A DNA stretch of 64,000 nt from assembly GCA_963717215.1 (NCBI GenBank), contig CAVQVS010000013.1, forward strand, positions 307,266-371,265. The letters run 5' to 3'. Origin of the DNA: Roseiarcus sp963717215. Lineage in GTDB: Bacteria > Pseudomonadota > Alphaproteobacteria > Rhizobiales > Beijerinckiaceae. Within the stretch, counting starts at the first letter, position 1. Each line of letters opens with the position of its first letter. This document shows, piece after piece, positions 10,188-21,219 of the stretch. Below the pieces are notes generated by a model. It made no database searches and was not told the DNA's origin. It worked only from the letters and a program-made list of their open reading frames with translations. Both the position numbers and the translations under genes were made by a program.

Positions 10188-10202
10188 TTCTGCAAAGCTC
10201 TC
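10188..10202. repeat. Right terminal inverted repeat of the IS
   Basis: TTCTGCAAAGCTCTC, the reverse complement of 9036-9050. It is followed by GGACC (10203-10207), the right copy of the target duplication. Because GGACC is nearly its own reverse complement, the repeat looks 19/20 long if the duplication is counted. Confidence 0.88.
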
Positions 10203-10374
10203 GGACCTTTTATTGCAGAAAATCAGATAGCCTTGCCCGATGAACAATCCGGCGCTTCCGCGTGGCCTCGAGCAAATCTGTCGAGGGCCAATGACGCGGG
10301 CTCGCTGACCGGACGGGGTCGAACCGCCCCAGTCTAACGGCGAAGCGCCCCGGGGAGCGCAAAGCTCGCGCGGA

Positions 10375-11201
10375 TCAGCCCTCGCTCTGGTGGCCGCCGG
10401 ACAGCGGCACGAACGGAATGACCTTGCCGCCGAAAATGTCCGAGCGGGCGACCGAGGGGCGCCGTCGGCGCCGACTTTCTTGACCACCTTCAGGATATGC
10501 TGTGCGCCCGGAGGACCCACGGGAATGACCATTGTGCCCGTCGGCTTCAATTGCTGCAAGAGCGGCGGGGGAATGTGGTCGATGCCGCAGGTGACGATGA
10601 TCTTGTCGAACGGCGCCGCCTCTTCCCAGCCGTTATAGCCGTCGCTGTTCTGGGTTGTGATCGCGGAATATTCCTTGTAACCCGCACCGATCAGGCGATC
10701 GTAGACACCGCGGGTGCGCACGGCGAGTTCCGGGATGATTTCGATCGAATGGATGTGTGTCGTGAGATACGTCAGCAGCGCCGATTGAAAGCCCGAGCCA
10801 GTGCCGATCTCGAGCACCCTGTCGCTTGGACGAATCTCGAGCGCGCTCGTCATCCGGCCCATCGTGCCGGGCGGCGTGATGGTGACGCCAAAGCCGATAT
10901 CGATGTAATGGCCCACGTAAGCGCTGTCTTTGTCATCGGGCAGGCAGAATTCCTGCCGCGGCGTCATCAGGAAGGCGCGTTTCTCGGCTGGCGTCCAAAG
11001 GTCGTTGAAGCTGATCACCACTTCGTAGCGGTCCCAGCGCCTCTCGAGGTATTTCGGGTCTTCCGCGGGACGATTGGCCGTCATCCAGGCGATGAACGCG
11101 GCCTTGCTTGAAAGCGGCGGCCCGTCGGCGGCGAGAGCCGCTGCCGGCGCGGAAGTGGCCACAGCAGCAGCCGCGCCAAGGAGAAATTCACGTCTGAGCA
11201 T
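10375..11201 (-). CDS. Exported protein-L-isoaspartate O-methyltransferase-like protein (one frameshift)
   Basis: It starts MLRREFLLGAAAAVATSAPAAALA, a Tat/Sec-like export signal, and contains the SAM-binding motif VLEIGTGSGFQSALL and later FDKIIVTCGIDHIPPPLLQQL, typical of PCMT-type methyltransferases that repair isoaspartyl residues. Near 10456-10459 a run of four G (plus strand) seems one base too long. With three, the protein continues into DIFGGKVIPFVPLSGG and ends at the stop 10375-10377, a normal family C-terminus. As written, the frame instead runs on into the IS. Periplasmic location is inferred from the leader. The reverse strand upstream is AAGGAGCC before the ATG, a good ribosome site. 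Confidence 0.8.
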
Positions 11202-11306
11202 CAAGGCTCCTTCAATCGAGCGTCTCATCGATTCGGGCGGTGTCTAACACAAATCGTCCGAAACGGAGGCAAGCCCGCGCCGATCGCCGGAAAACGGAAG
11301 CGGCGC

Positions 11307-12059
11307 TTAGCGCTTCAGCCGGGCCGCAAGAAAGCGGCGCAGGTCGGTCCAGGATCGCGAAGCGGCGGTGGAGTCGTAGGCCAGCGACATTCCCATGACC
11401 TTTGTCCCCGCGGCGAACTCCGGCAGGTCAAAGGCATGGGCCGCGCCAGGGTAAACCACCAGCTTTGCCATGCCCGGCTGCTGCCGCTTCGCCAGCTCGG
11501 CGCAGTCTCGCGCAGGAGTCACCTCGTCCCTCGCGCCGACGAGAATGAGCGTGGGGATGCGGAGCGCGGCTCCGTCCAGGTTGGCGCACGGGGCATAGAA
11601 GGCGGCGGCCGCCTTGAAGCCGTCCGCGCCGCGGCTCGCGATCTCGAGCGCCGTGTCGCCTCCCTGCGAAAACCCGACCGCGGCAATCCGGGCGGGGTCG
11701 ACATACGGAAGGCTCGCCAAATAGTCGCGGGCGCCCTCAGCGTCCGGCAGGGCTTGCTTGAAATCGACGGCGCAGGTCTCCTTGAGGCCGCGCGTCGCAA
11801 AGTCGTCGACAAACAGGGCGACATAACCCCAAGTCGCGATCCGCGCGCCGAGCGACGCGCGCTCTGCCGGCAGGCCAAGACAGGTGTGAAGAAGGACGAT
11901 GGCCGGAAATGGACCCGCTCCCTTGGGCCTCGTCAGATAAGCTTGGATCGGGTCGCCCTGACCGGCGCTGGCGAAATTGACTCGTTCATCCGCTCCGGCG
12001 GGAGCGAGGCACGCCAGGAACGCGAATAAAGCGAACCGAAGGGACCCGAAACCGCGCAA
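11307..12059 (-). CDS. Secreted dienelactone-hydrolase-family protein
   Basis: An alpha/beta hydrolase with a signal peptide (FALFAFLACLAPAGADE). The nucleophile elbow is GFSQGG, so Ser replaces the Cys of classical dienelactone hydrolases; the acid Asp lies in LVGARDEVTP and the catalytic His in GAAHAFDLPE. No ATG is available; I chose the TTG at 12059 because GAGAGG lies six bases upstream, while an in-frame TTG at 12125 would give an over-long n-region without a ribosome site. Substrate unknown; hydrolysis of an ester or lactone in the periplasm is the family expectation. Confidence 0.8.
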   Translation of the reverse strand: MRGFGSLRFALFAFLACLAPAGADERVNFASAGQGDPIQAYLTRPKGAGPFPAIVLLHTCLGLPAERASLGARIATWGYVALFVDDFATRGLKETCAVDFKQALPDAEGARDYLASLPYVDPARIAAVGFSQGGDTALEIASRGADGFKAAAAFYAPCANLDGAALRIPTLILVGARDEVTPARDCAELAKRQQPGMAKLVVYPGAAHAFDLPEFAAGTKVMGMSLAYDSTAASRSWTDLRRFLAARLKR

Positions 12060-12196
12060 GGCGTTCCTCTCAAGTCGCGAATGTTGGGCAGTGAGCCACC
12101 TGCGGCTCCTCGTCAAGCGGTGCAAATCGACGGGGGCGCGCCCTCAGTCGGAGGGCGTTTCCCTCCGAGCGGAATTCGGCTAAGAGCATAACCATT

Positions 12197-12273
<77 letters not shown>

Positions 12274-12812
12274 CTTCCGAACAAAACTGGGCACTCCGAC
12301 CGGACTGCTGCCGCCGCTGGCTGCGACGAGCCGTTCGAGGACTCCTTTGCGGCCCCAAAAGACCTTGAAGTGCCTGACTTTTAGCGACCCATCCAGCCAG
12401 CGCCTTCGCCACCGCCACGCCGTCCAGTTCCTGTGGCTGAAACGCCAGGAAGTTTCGGAGAAGGCGCCGCCGATTTTAGAGCATCTGCCGGGTAATTGGC
12501 GGTATGCTCTTGACCGTCTTTATCGTGCGAAGCGCAGTTGACGCTAATAGCGCCGTCGGCCACTTTCGGAAGGGCAACCACAGTCATTTTCGCGCCGCCT
12601 GACTTTAATTCCGCCAAGTCGCCGCCTGTTTTGATACTTGCGTGCGGCGCGCGGTGTGACGCTCTCCAATTTTCCTTTCATTTGTTTTCATCTGCTTTCG
12701 TTTTATTTGTGGAAAACTCGCGCTTGGGTTGCATCCGGGCGCCGTCTGGCCCCCTTGCTAACCCGGTGGCGCCTGGCGTTTAGTGGCGGCTGGATCTCCA
12801 AAGGAAGAGCCC
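12274..12812. other. Intergenic region downstream of tRNA-Arg
   Basis: About 540 bp without a long gene. It holds one short minus-strand DUF2158-like frame (12381-12617) and a conspicuously T-rich stretch at about 12668-12715 just before the cupin gene. I see no integrase gene or repeat of the tRNA 3' end, so there is no evidence of an integrated island. Confidence 0.5.
12381..12617 (-). CDS. Small DUF2158 (YodC-like) protein, possibly a remnant
   Basis: The N-terminal part reads AELKSGGAKMTVVALP and later ANYPADAL, matching the family pattern LKSGGPKMTV ... FPAxxL of small DUF2158 proteins, whose role is unknown. The frame is open upstream and the family motif GGDLAELKSGG begins before the only available start, a TTG at 12617. 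There is no ATG or GTG and no clear ribosome site, so the gene may have lost its start. The C-terminal 30 residues are low complexity. Confidence 0.42.
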   Translation of the reverse strand: MAELKSGGAKMTVVALPKVADGAISVNCASHDKDGQEHTANYPADALKSAAPSPKLPGVSATGTGRRGGGEGAGWMGR

Positions 12813-13109
12813 ATGCCGTCAAGACCGCAAGCCACGCCCCATGTGCACATCTCGGAGCCGCATGTGCGGGTCACCGAGTGGCGGTTTGCGCCCGGCGCCG
12901 AGACGGGATGGCATCGCCACGAGGCCGACTATGTCGTCGTGCCGCTCGCCGACGGCGACCTCCTGCTCGAGGAGCCGGGCGGGGGCTCGCGCACGGCGAC
13001 GCTCAAGAAGCACATTCCTTATCAGCGCCGGGAGGGCGTCGAGCACAATGTAGTCAACGCCAATCCTTTCGATTACGCCTTCATGGAGATCGAGCACCTG
13101 AAGGCGTAA
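12813..13109 (+). CDS. Small single-domain cupin protein
   Basis: A 98-residue beta-barrel protein. The cupin 1 motif is visible as APGAETGWHRHEADYVVVPLADG, giving two His and a Glu for metal binding, and the second motif includes a His in GVEHNVVNAN. It starts at ATG 12813 with AAGGAAGAG eight bases upstream. Members of this size bind a metal and often a small carboxylate; the specific role is unknown. It stands alone, followed directly by a palindromic dispersed repeat. Confidence 0.8.
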   Translation: MPSRPQATPHVHISEPHVRVTEWRFAPGAETGWHRHEADYVVVPLADGDLLLEEPGGGSRTATLKKHIPYQRREGVEHNVVNANPFDYAFMEIEHLKA

Positions 13110-13114
13110 GGCTT

Positions 13115-13207
13115 CGTCATTGCAAGGATCGCAGCGACGAAGCAATCCATCCGCCGCACGTTGCCCATACCCGCGATGGACGGATCTTCGCTTGGCTCGC
13201 AACGACG
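13115..13207. repeat. Dispersed palindromic repeat (CGTCATTGC / GCAACGACG type)
   Basis: The left arm CGTCATTGCAAGGATCGCAG... is answered by an imperfect inverted right arm ending GCTCGCAACGACG, with GAAGCAATCCATC facing GATGGACGGATCTTCG. It can fold as a long hairpin directly after the cupin stop, so it may act as a transcript end. Elements of this consensus are widespread between genes in Bradyrhizobium-like bacteria. A weaker single-arm match lies near 26121-26150. Confidence 0.65.
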
Positions 13208-13226
13208 GTTGCGACAGATGCGCGTG

Positions 13227-14304
13227 CTATTCGGCCGCCGCGGCCTTCTCCGCGAGCGCCGGATAGTCGGTGTAGCCGGCTGGCCCTTCGCTGTAGAAGG
13301 TCTCGGCGTTCCAGGCGTTGAGCGGGGCGCCGAGAGAGAAGCGGCGCGGCAGGTCGGGGTTGGCGATGAAGAGCTTGCCGAACGCCACCGCATCGGCTTC
13401 GCCCGCTTCGATCGCCGCCTCCGCGTCGACACGGCCGAAGGCTTCGTTGGCGATATAGACGCCGCCGAACGCCGCCTTGAGCTCGGGCCCGAGCCGCGGG
13501 GCCTTGGTCGATTCGCGGGCGCAGATGAAGGCGATTTGCCGTTCTCGCAGTTCGCGCGCGACATAGCCGAAGGTCGTCGGAAGATCGCTGTCGCCCATGT
13601 CATGCGCGTCGCCGCGCGGGGCAAGGTGCATGCCGACCCGGCCCGGCCCCCAGACGGAGACGACGGCGTCGGTCACTTCGAGCATGAGGCGGGCGCGATT
13701 CTCGACCGAGCCGCCGTAGCCGTCGTCGCGCTTGTTGCTCGCAGTCCTGCAGGAACTGGTCAAGCAGATAGCCGTTCGCGCCGTGGATCTCGACGCCGTC
13801 AAACCCGGCCGTCTTCGCGTTCGCGGCGCCGCGGCGATAAGCCGCGACGACGTCCGCAAGCTCCTCGGTTCTGAGCGCGCGCGGCGCGACATACGGCCGC
13901 TGCGGACGCAGCAGGCTCACGTTGCCCTTGGGCGCGATCGCGCTCGGCCCAACGGGGAGCGCGCCGTCGTGATAACTCGGATCGGAAATGCGCCCGACGT
14001 GCCAAAGTTGAAGCAAGATGCGCCCGCCCGCCTTATGCACGCCCTCGACGACGTTGCGCCAGCCTTCGGTCTGTTCGGCCGACCAAACGCCAGGCGTGTG
14101 AGGATAACCGACGCCCGCGGGCGCGACAGAGGTCGCCTCGGTGAGGATAAGGCCAGCGGAGGCGCGCTGTGTGTAATAGTCGCGCATCATCGCGTTCGGA
14201 ACCCGCCCCGGACCGGTCGACCGATTGCGCGTCAGCGGCGCCATGAAGATACGGTTGGGAACCTTGAGATCGCCGATGTTGAGCGGGTCGAAAAGAGTGG
14301 TCAT
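13227..14304 (-). CDS. Old Yellow Enzyme-family alkene reductase (NemA-like), one frameshift
   Basis: An FMN-dependent ene-reductase that uses NAD(P)H to reduce activated C=C bonds. It starts MTTLFDPLNIGDLKVPNRIFMAPLTRNRS, the standard OYE opening. GFDGVEIHGANGYLLDQFLQD carries the His/Asn pair that binds the substrate carbonyl. A single-base insertion near 13740 shifts the frame; past it the sequence resumes as SNKRDDGYGGSVENRARLMLE, the expected next block, and runs to GYTDYPAL at the C-terminus. Total length fits the ~360-residue family. Likely a sequence error. A physiological substrate cannot be given. Confidence 0.85.
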
Positions 14305-14442
14305 GGAATTCGTTTCTCCGTTTTTGAACGCGCGATGACGCTCATCTCCGACCCCGAGCTTGCTTGGCTCGGGCCCATCGTATCGGCTTGTCGTTGATCT
14401 TATGGGAAGAGCAGAAAAGACGGCGGAGAGGCCGCTTCGGCA

Positions 14443-15303
14443 TCAATGCCGGGCCTTATCATCCTCTCCGAAAATAAGGAAGGCGCGCAACTCGATGCTC
14501 TCGCGCGGCGGCGCGTCTCGGGGCGCTGTCGGATCGGTGAACGCGGTATGGGGGGCGAAACGAGATACGGCGCCGTCATCGCGCGAGTCGAAGCACTTGA
14601 TGAGCAGAACTTCGTCCGCGCGCATTTCAGGCGCATAGAACCAGCGCTGGCCCGGATTATAGACGAGATTGTAAGTCTCGCCGCGTCGATCGCGATAGAC
14701 GAGTTCGGAGGCGACGAGGTCTTTTGGGGTGACGCTGCGCGCGTCGCACATTGCAAGCGGCGCATCCAGGACCGGCGACGTGATCGGCCGCCACAGATTG
14801 ACGATGGCGACGCGGCGGCGAAGCCATTCGTCGGCTTCCCCAGGATAGGCGACGCGCAGGCGCTCGATTCCGGATCTTGCCGTCTGGTCGACGTGGACGA
14901 GGCTCGCGGGCTGGCGAGGAACGCCGGCCGAACGATCGTTCTTGCCTGGCACGCGGCGCCTCAAGGTGTGATCAAACACGCGCACTTCGGTCGCGCCGGT
15001 CACCCGCTTCAGAAGGTCGACGGATTCCGGGTAATAAACCCGTTCGATTTCCTCTTCGTCCCAGAAATCCCTGACCGCGCTCCGGTGTGTGAGAAGCTTA
15101 AAACCCACTTCGTCCAGCGCGAATTTCGACGCTGCGGGACGCAGATCGTGGATCGTCGTGGCGTGTCCTTCGACCTGAACATTGGACATCGGAACCCCGG
15201 CGGGGGGCTCGTAGGCGTAGGAAACAAGCTTCTCGTCTGAGGCCGCGACATAATTCAGGGTCGCTTTAATTTGAGGCAGCGAGGCGATTGCGATCTCGAC
15301 CAT
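14443..15303 (-). CDS. CmcJ/NvfI-family oxygenase-like protein
   Basis: A protein of 286 residues from the ATG at 15303 (a GTG 42 bases upstream is also possible). It matches the CmcJ/GA4-desaturase-like group of Fe(II)/2-oxoglutarate-type enzymes: VHVDQT gives the His-x-Asp metal pair, RVAIVNLWRPI is the central family block, and YNLVYNPGQRWFYAPEMRADEVLLIKCFDS holds the later conserved part with an expected distal ligand. Members occur in beta-lactam and meroterpenoid pathways as well as in many soil bacteria with no known substrate. It lies downstream of the alpha/beta hydrolase on the same strand, 124 bp away. Confidence 0.75.
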   Translation of the reverse strand: MVEIAIASLPQIKATLNYVAASDEKLVSYAYEPPAGVPMSNVQVEGHATTIHDLRPAASKFALDEVGFKLLTHRSAVRDFWDEEEIERVYYPESVDLLKRVTGATEVRVFDHTLRRRVPGKNDRSAGVPRQPASLVHVDQTARSGIERLRVAYPGEADEWLRRRVAIVNLWRPITSPVLDAPLAMCDARSVTPKDLVASELVYRDRRGETYNLVYNPGQRWFYAPEMRADEVLLIKCFDSRDDGAVSRFAPHTAFTDPTAPRDAPPRESIELRAFLIFGEDDKARH

Positions 15304-15427
15304 TGCGGGCGCCTGGGGTCCATGATCAAAGTCTATCAACTTCACCTAGTAATCGTCCCCCGATTGTCAACGGCTCGACGAGCCCGGCGAAAGGTGAGGC
15401 TCGCCATTCTGGGCAGGTCCGTCTCCT

Positions 15428-16267
15428 CTACTCGTCGCCGAGGAAATGCAGGATGGCGAAATTGAACTGATCGGGGTCCTGCAAAAACGCGAAGTGGCTG
15501 ACGTTGGGCAGGATGAGCAGGCCCGCGTGCGGGATGGTCGCGGCGATATATTCGGTGTGCGGTCGCTTGATCGCTTCATCGTGATCGCCGTCGACGACGA
15601 GAATGGGCGTGTCGATCGCCTTCAGCTGATCATCGGTCCAGTTCGGCTGATCCGCCCACATCTTGCTGATCTGGTCGACGAAGGCGTCGTATTCCTTCGG
15701 CGTCGCGGAATGCTCGGCATATTCGTGACCGGCCCGGTCGATATAGGCGGCGAAGGTCGGATTTTTCTCGACGCCTTCGACCACGCCGGAAGTGACTGTG
15801 TTGGCGGCGAAGGCGAAGACCTTGCCGACGCGATCCTTGTGGCGCATCGCCAGATCAATGCCGAGGATCCCGCCGTCGCTCCAGCCGACGACGTCAGCCT
15901 TCGGGATCTTGAGGACGTCCATCAAGGCCACGACGTCGTCGGCCATGAGGTCATAGCCGTAAGGGCGCGCATCCCGGGTTGTGCGACCGTGGCCGCGGCT
16001 GTCCATCAGGATCACGGTATGATGCTTGGCGACCGCGGGAACCTGGTTGCCCCAATAGTCCGTATTGGCGAGGCCCCCATGCAGAAAAATCACGGGCGAA
16101 CCCTGGCCGTAGATCGCGTAGTGGATCTTGATGCCGTTGGCCTCGACGTCGCCGCTGCGGTCGGTGGCGATCGGCGCGGGAGTCGGCGGCAAGGTCTCCC
16201 AGCGCTCGGCGGCGCCGGCCGGCAAGGCCAGGAACGCGAGGACGGCGGCGAGGGCGAATAAGCGCAT
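15428..16267 (-). CDS. Exported alpha/beta hydrolase
   Basis: A 279-residue hydrolase with signal peptide MRLFALAAVLAFLALPAGAAE from the ATG at 16267. The oxyanion segment is HGGLANTDYWGNQ, the nucleophile elbow is GWSDGG, the acid residue lies in VVDGDHDEAI and the catalytic His in LPNVSHFAFLQDP near the C-terminus. An upstream in-frame start (16318) would only add hydrophilic residues ahead of the leader. Periplasmic esterase- or lipase-like activity is likely; the substrate is not evident. Confidence 0.82.
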   Translation of the reverse strand: MRLFALAAVLAFLALPAGAAERWETLPPTPAPIATDRSGDVEANGIKIHYAIYGQGSPVIFLHGGLANTDYWGNQVPAVAKHHTVILMDSRGHGRTTRDARPYGYDLMADDVVALMDVLKIPKADVVGWSDGGILGIDLAMRHKDRVGKVFAFAANTVTSGVVEGVEKNPTFAAYIDRAGHEYAEHSATPKEYDAFVDQISKMWADQPNWTDDQLKAIDTPILVVDGDHDEAIKRPHTEYIAATIPHAGLLILPNVSHFAFLQDPDQFNFAILHFLGDE

Positions 16268-16403
16268 GAAGCTTCTCCGGGAGCGGTCGAGGGAGCTTTT
16301 CGCCTTTCGTGCGTTCATGCAAGCGCGACCGATTGACTTTCCGGTGAAGGAAGATTGTTGGTCGCGGGATTGCTATAAGGAAGCTGAGAGCCGACCTCGG
16401 AAC

Positions 16404-16964
16404 ATGCCCAATCCGTTCTTCACGATCGGACACTCGACTCGCCCCATCGACGAGTTCGCAGCCCTGCTCACGAGTGCGGACGTTGAGCTCGTCATCGACG
16501 TGCGGACCGTTCCAAGGTCGCGCACGAATCCTCAATTCAACCGCGACGTTCTGCCCGCATCGCTCGCTTCGCATGGCGTCGCCTATGAGCATTTCCCAGC
16601 GCTCGGCGGATTGCGCGCAAAGCAGCCCGGCATATCCCCTGACGTCAATGCCTTCTGGACGAATGCCGGCTTTCACAATTACGCCGACTACGCGCTGAGC
16701 GAAGAGTTCCGCTCAAGTCTCGAGAAACTTCGCGCCCTTGGTCACGCCTCGCGTTCAACCGTCATGTGCGCGGAGAGCCTTTGGTGGCGTTGCCACCGCC
16801 GGTTCATTGCCGACTATCTGATCGCCGCAGGCGAGGAGGTCTTCCACATCCTGAGCCCAGGTCACGTCGAACCAGCGCGGTTGACGCCCGAAGCGCGGGT
16901 CGAGCCGGACGGTAGGCTCACCTATCCGAAGGACACGCAGCTCCGGCTCGACCTCGGATCGTAA
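16404..16964 (+). CDS. DUF488 family protein
   Basis: A 186-residue protein. FFTIGHSTRPIDEFAALL at the N-terminus and VIDVRTVPRSRTNPQFN are the DUF488 hallmarks; VMCAESLWWRCHRRFIADYL contains the conserved Cys-Ala-Glu and Cys-His-Arg residues near the C-terminus. The fold is known but no reaction is established. It is convergent with gyrB and stands alone. The start at 16404 directly precedes the family motif. Confidence 0.85.
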   Translation: MPNPFFTIGHSTRPIDEFAALLTSADVELVIDVRTVPRSRTNPQFNRDVLPASLASHGVAYEHFPALGGLRAKQPGISPDVNAFWTNAGFHNYADYALSEEFRSSLEKLRALGHASRSTVMCAESLWWRCHRRFIADYLIAAGEEVFHILSPGHVEPARLTPEARVEPDGRLTYPKDTQLRLDLGS

Positions 16965-17001
16965 GCCTCGCTTCGCGCCCGATGTCCCAGCGATCGCGCC
17001 C

Positions 17002-19461
<2,460 letters not shown>

Positions 19462-19675
19462 AATCAGAGCCTTTTCGTGATGGGCTGGATCGGCAGCGCA
19501 ACCGCGATTCGCGATCTCGCCACCCTATCCTGTCGTGCTCGCAAATGCACGTGTTAACGGGGGTTCGGGCGGCGCCAGTTGGCCCCCGCCGCAGCGCTCG
19601 CGCCCAGCCGCTTCCACGCCCACAATATATTGGTATTCAGAGGGATTTTTCCAGTAGCGGGAAACGACCTTGAGT

Positions 19676-20455
19676 TCATCCAGCGCGCGCGGCGGCGAGT
19701 TCGCTCCGCGCCACGCCGCGCAGCAGCGTCTGGTCGCTCGAAATGGTGCAGAGCTGAAATCCGAGCGCCACCATCGCGCGCGCGTCTGCGCCGTCGAAAC
19801 AGAACATCGCCGCATATTTTCCGTGCGCCTTGGCGCGCTCGACGACCCGCCGCGCCTCGCTCATGACCGCGTCGGCACGCGGCTCAACGCTTGCCCCATT
19901 GGTCAAGGCGATGGAGAGATCCGACGGCCCGACGTACACGCCGTCCAGACCATCGACGCTCAGAATATCGTCAAGCGCGTCGAGAGCGGCGCGGGTCTCG
20001 ATCATCGCGATCGCCTGGGTCATTGCATTGGCCGTCTTGAGGTAGGTGGGAGCGTCCAGGCCGCTGAGCGGCAGCGCGGCGCGCGGGCCCCAGGAGCGCT
20101 GCCCGAGCGGCGGAAATTTGACGGACTCGACCAAGCGCCGCGCATCGTCGCCGCTGTCGATCATCGGCGCGAGGATTCCGCCCGCTCCTGAGTCCATGAG
20201 CTGGCTGGCCAGGGCAAATGCGCCGATCGGCACGCGAGCGATGGTCGGTTTGCCGGCAAGCGCCACGCGGAGGATCGCACGCGTAGCGCCATCGAAGTCC
20301 ACAGCGCCGTGCTGCATGTCGAGCACCACCGCGTCGAAAGCCTCCCGCGCCAGAGCCTCGGCGACGGCGGGCTCGTTCATGGTGACCCAAGCGCACAAGG
20401 CCTGCCCGCCCGCGGCCAGACGATCGGAGAGCATAGTCAGCACAGACTCGTCCAT
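19676..20455 (-). CDS. HpcH/HpaI-family class II aldolase
   Basis: A divalent-metal-dependent pyruvate aldolase of about 259 residues. FDAVVLDMQHGAVDF holds the catalytic Asp-x-x-His-Gly region, AIAMIETRAALDALDDI the metal-binding Glu, and GVYVGPSDLSIALTNG the metal-binding Asp and pyruvate pocket. Family members cleave 2-keto-3-deoxy acids or 4-hydroxy-2-oxoheptanedioate to pyruvate plus an aldehyde. It could process the product of a sugar-acid dehydratase such as the one at 26.6-28.3 kb, but the genes are not adjacent. The start chosen is the ATG at 20455 with GGAAGCGAG ahead; a GTG at 20467 is possible. Confidence 0.85.
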   Translation of the reverse strand: MDESVLTMLSDRLAAGGQALCAWVTMNEPAVAEALAREAFDAVVLDMQHGAVDFDGATRAILRVALAGKPTIARVPIGAFALASQLMDSGAGGILAPMIDSGDDARRLVESVKFPPLGQRSWGPRAALPLSGLDAPTYLKTANAMTQAIAMIETRAALDALDDILSVDGLDGVYVGPSDLSIALTNGASVEPRADAVMSEARRVVERAKAHGKYAAMFCFDGADARAMVALGFQLCTISSDQTLLRGVARSELAAARAG

Positions 20456-20602
20456 TCTCGCTTCCACTAAACGTTGGCTCGACCCGGGCGCGTTAATCCG
20501 ACGCTAACCACATATCTCCGCGGCCGGGCAAAAGCCTTCATTACGCCGAGTTCATTTGAAATTCATGCGAGGAGCCGTCAGCTTCTGTGGACGAGGACAG
20601 GG

Positions 20603-21124
20603 ATGATGAAAAGCTTTCTCGTTGCAGCGCTTGTCGCAGGTTCCCTATCCGCTCCCGTCTTTGCGCTGGCCGCTGAGGACAATCAGCAATCTTCAGGCAC
20701 GGAGCGCATGCAGCATTGGGCGGCCGACCGTGAGACGATGCTGGACGCAAAGCTCGCCGGCATGAAGGCTGGCCTTGGACTGACGACAGATCAGCAAAAG
20801 CTCTGGGACCCCTTCGAGTCTGCGGTCAAGGACGCCGACAAATCGCGCCTCGACGCCATGGGTCAAATGATGCGGATGCGCGCGCAGGGCGAGCGCATGT
20901 CGCCCGTCGATCGGCTTGAAGCGATGTCCGACCGCTTGTCGCAGGGCGCGACCAACGTCAAGAAGATCGCGGACGCCGCCAAGCCTTTGTACGACAGCCT
21001 CGACGAGTTGCAGAAGCACAAGTTTGGCATGCTTGGACGCATGCTGATGCCGGAGCGGTCCCGGTTCGCCATGGACATGATGCACCATCATATGGGCGAA
21101 CGCGACCACGCCGACGACGAGTAG
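20603..21124 (+). CDS. Spy/CpxP-like LTXXQ-motif periplasmic protein
   Basis: A 173-residue exported protein with signal peptide MMKSFLVAALVAGSLSAPVFALA. The family motif is GLTTDQQKLWDPFESAV, followed by a helical, charged, Met-rich body ending HHHMGERDHADDE. Relatives (Spy, CpxP) act as ATP-independent periplasmic chaperones or stress sensors; the His/Met-rich end could also bind metal. The start is the ATG at 20603 with GAGGACAGGG upstream. A strong hairpin (21157-21189) follows. Confidence 0.75.
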   Translation: MMKSFLVAALVAGSLSAPVFALAAEDNQQSSGTERMQHWAADRETMLDAKLAGMKAGLGLTTDQQKLWDPFESAVKDADKSRLDAMGQMMRMRAQGERMSPVDRLEAMSDRLSQGATNVKKIADAAKPLYDSLDELQKHKFGMLGRMLMPERSRFAMDMMHHHMGERDHADDE

Positions 21125-21156
21125 TCCCAGGGCGATCTATGAGCCCTCGGGGAAAA

Positions 21157-21189
21157 GAAGACGCGGCCGCCCCCCTCGGCCGCGTCTTC
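21157..21189 (-). terminator. Rho-independent terminator for secA-prmC (possibly bidirectional)
   Basis: A perfect 13-bp stem GAAGACGCGGCCG / CGGCCGCGTCTTC with a 7-base loop lies between the convergent Spy-like gene and prmC. The plus strand reads GGAAAAG before the stem, so a minus-strand transcript ends CTTTTCC after it, fitting termination of prmC. On the plus side the T tract is weak. Confidence 0.8.
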
Positions 21190-21219
21190 CACTTTCAGCG
21201 CGCCGCCAATCCGCCTGCT

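Larger units (their letters stand above)
9036..10202 (-). mobile_element. Complete IS5-family insertion sequence, 1167 bp
   Basis: One transposase gene is bounded by perfect 15-bp inverted repeats, GAGAGCTTTGCAGAA at 9036-9050 and its reverse complement at 10188-10202. The five bases GGACC flank it directly on both sides (9031-9035 and 10203-10207), as expected for a target-site duplication. The element lies downstream of the isoaspartyl-methyltransferase-like gene and does not interrupt it. Intact ends, an intact transposase and an unmutated duplication suggest a recent, possibly still active insertion. Confidence 0.9.

Noticed and set aside
9177..11228. A 683-residue methyltransferase-transposase fusion protein
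   Set aside because: The two parts are joined only by an extra G in a G run and by random sequence across the IS end; each has its own normal start or stop.
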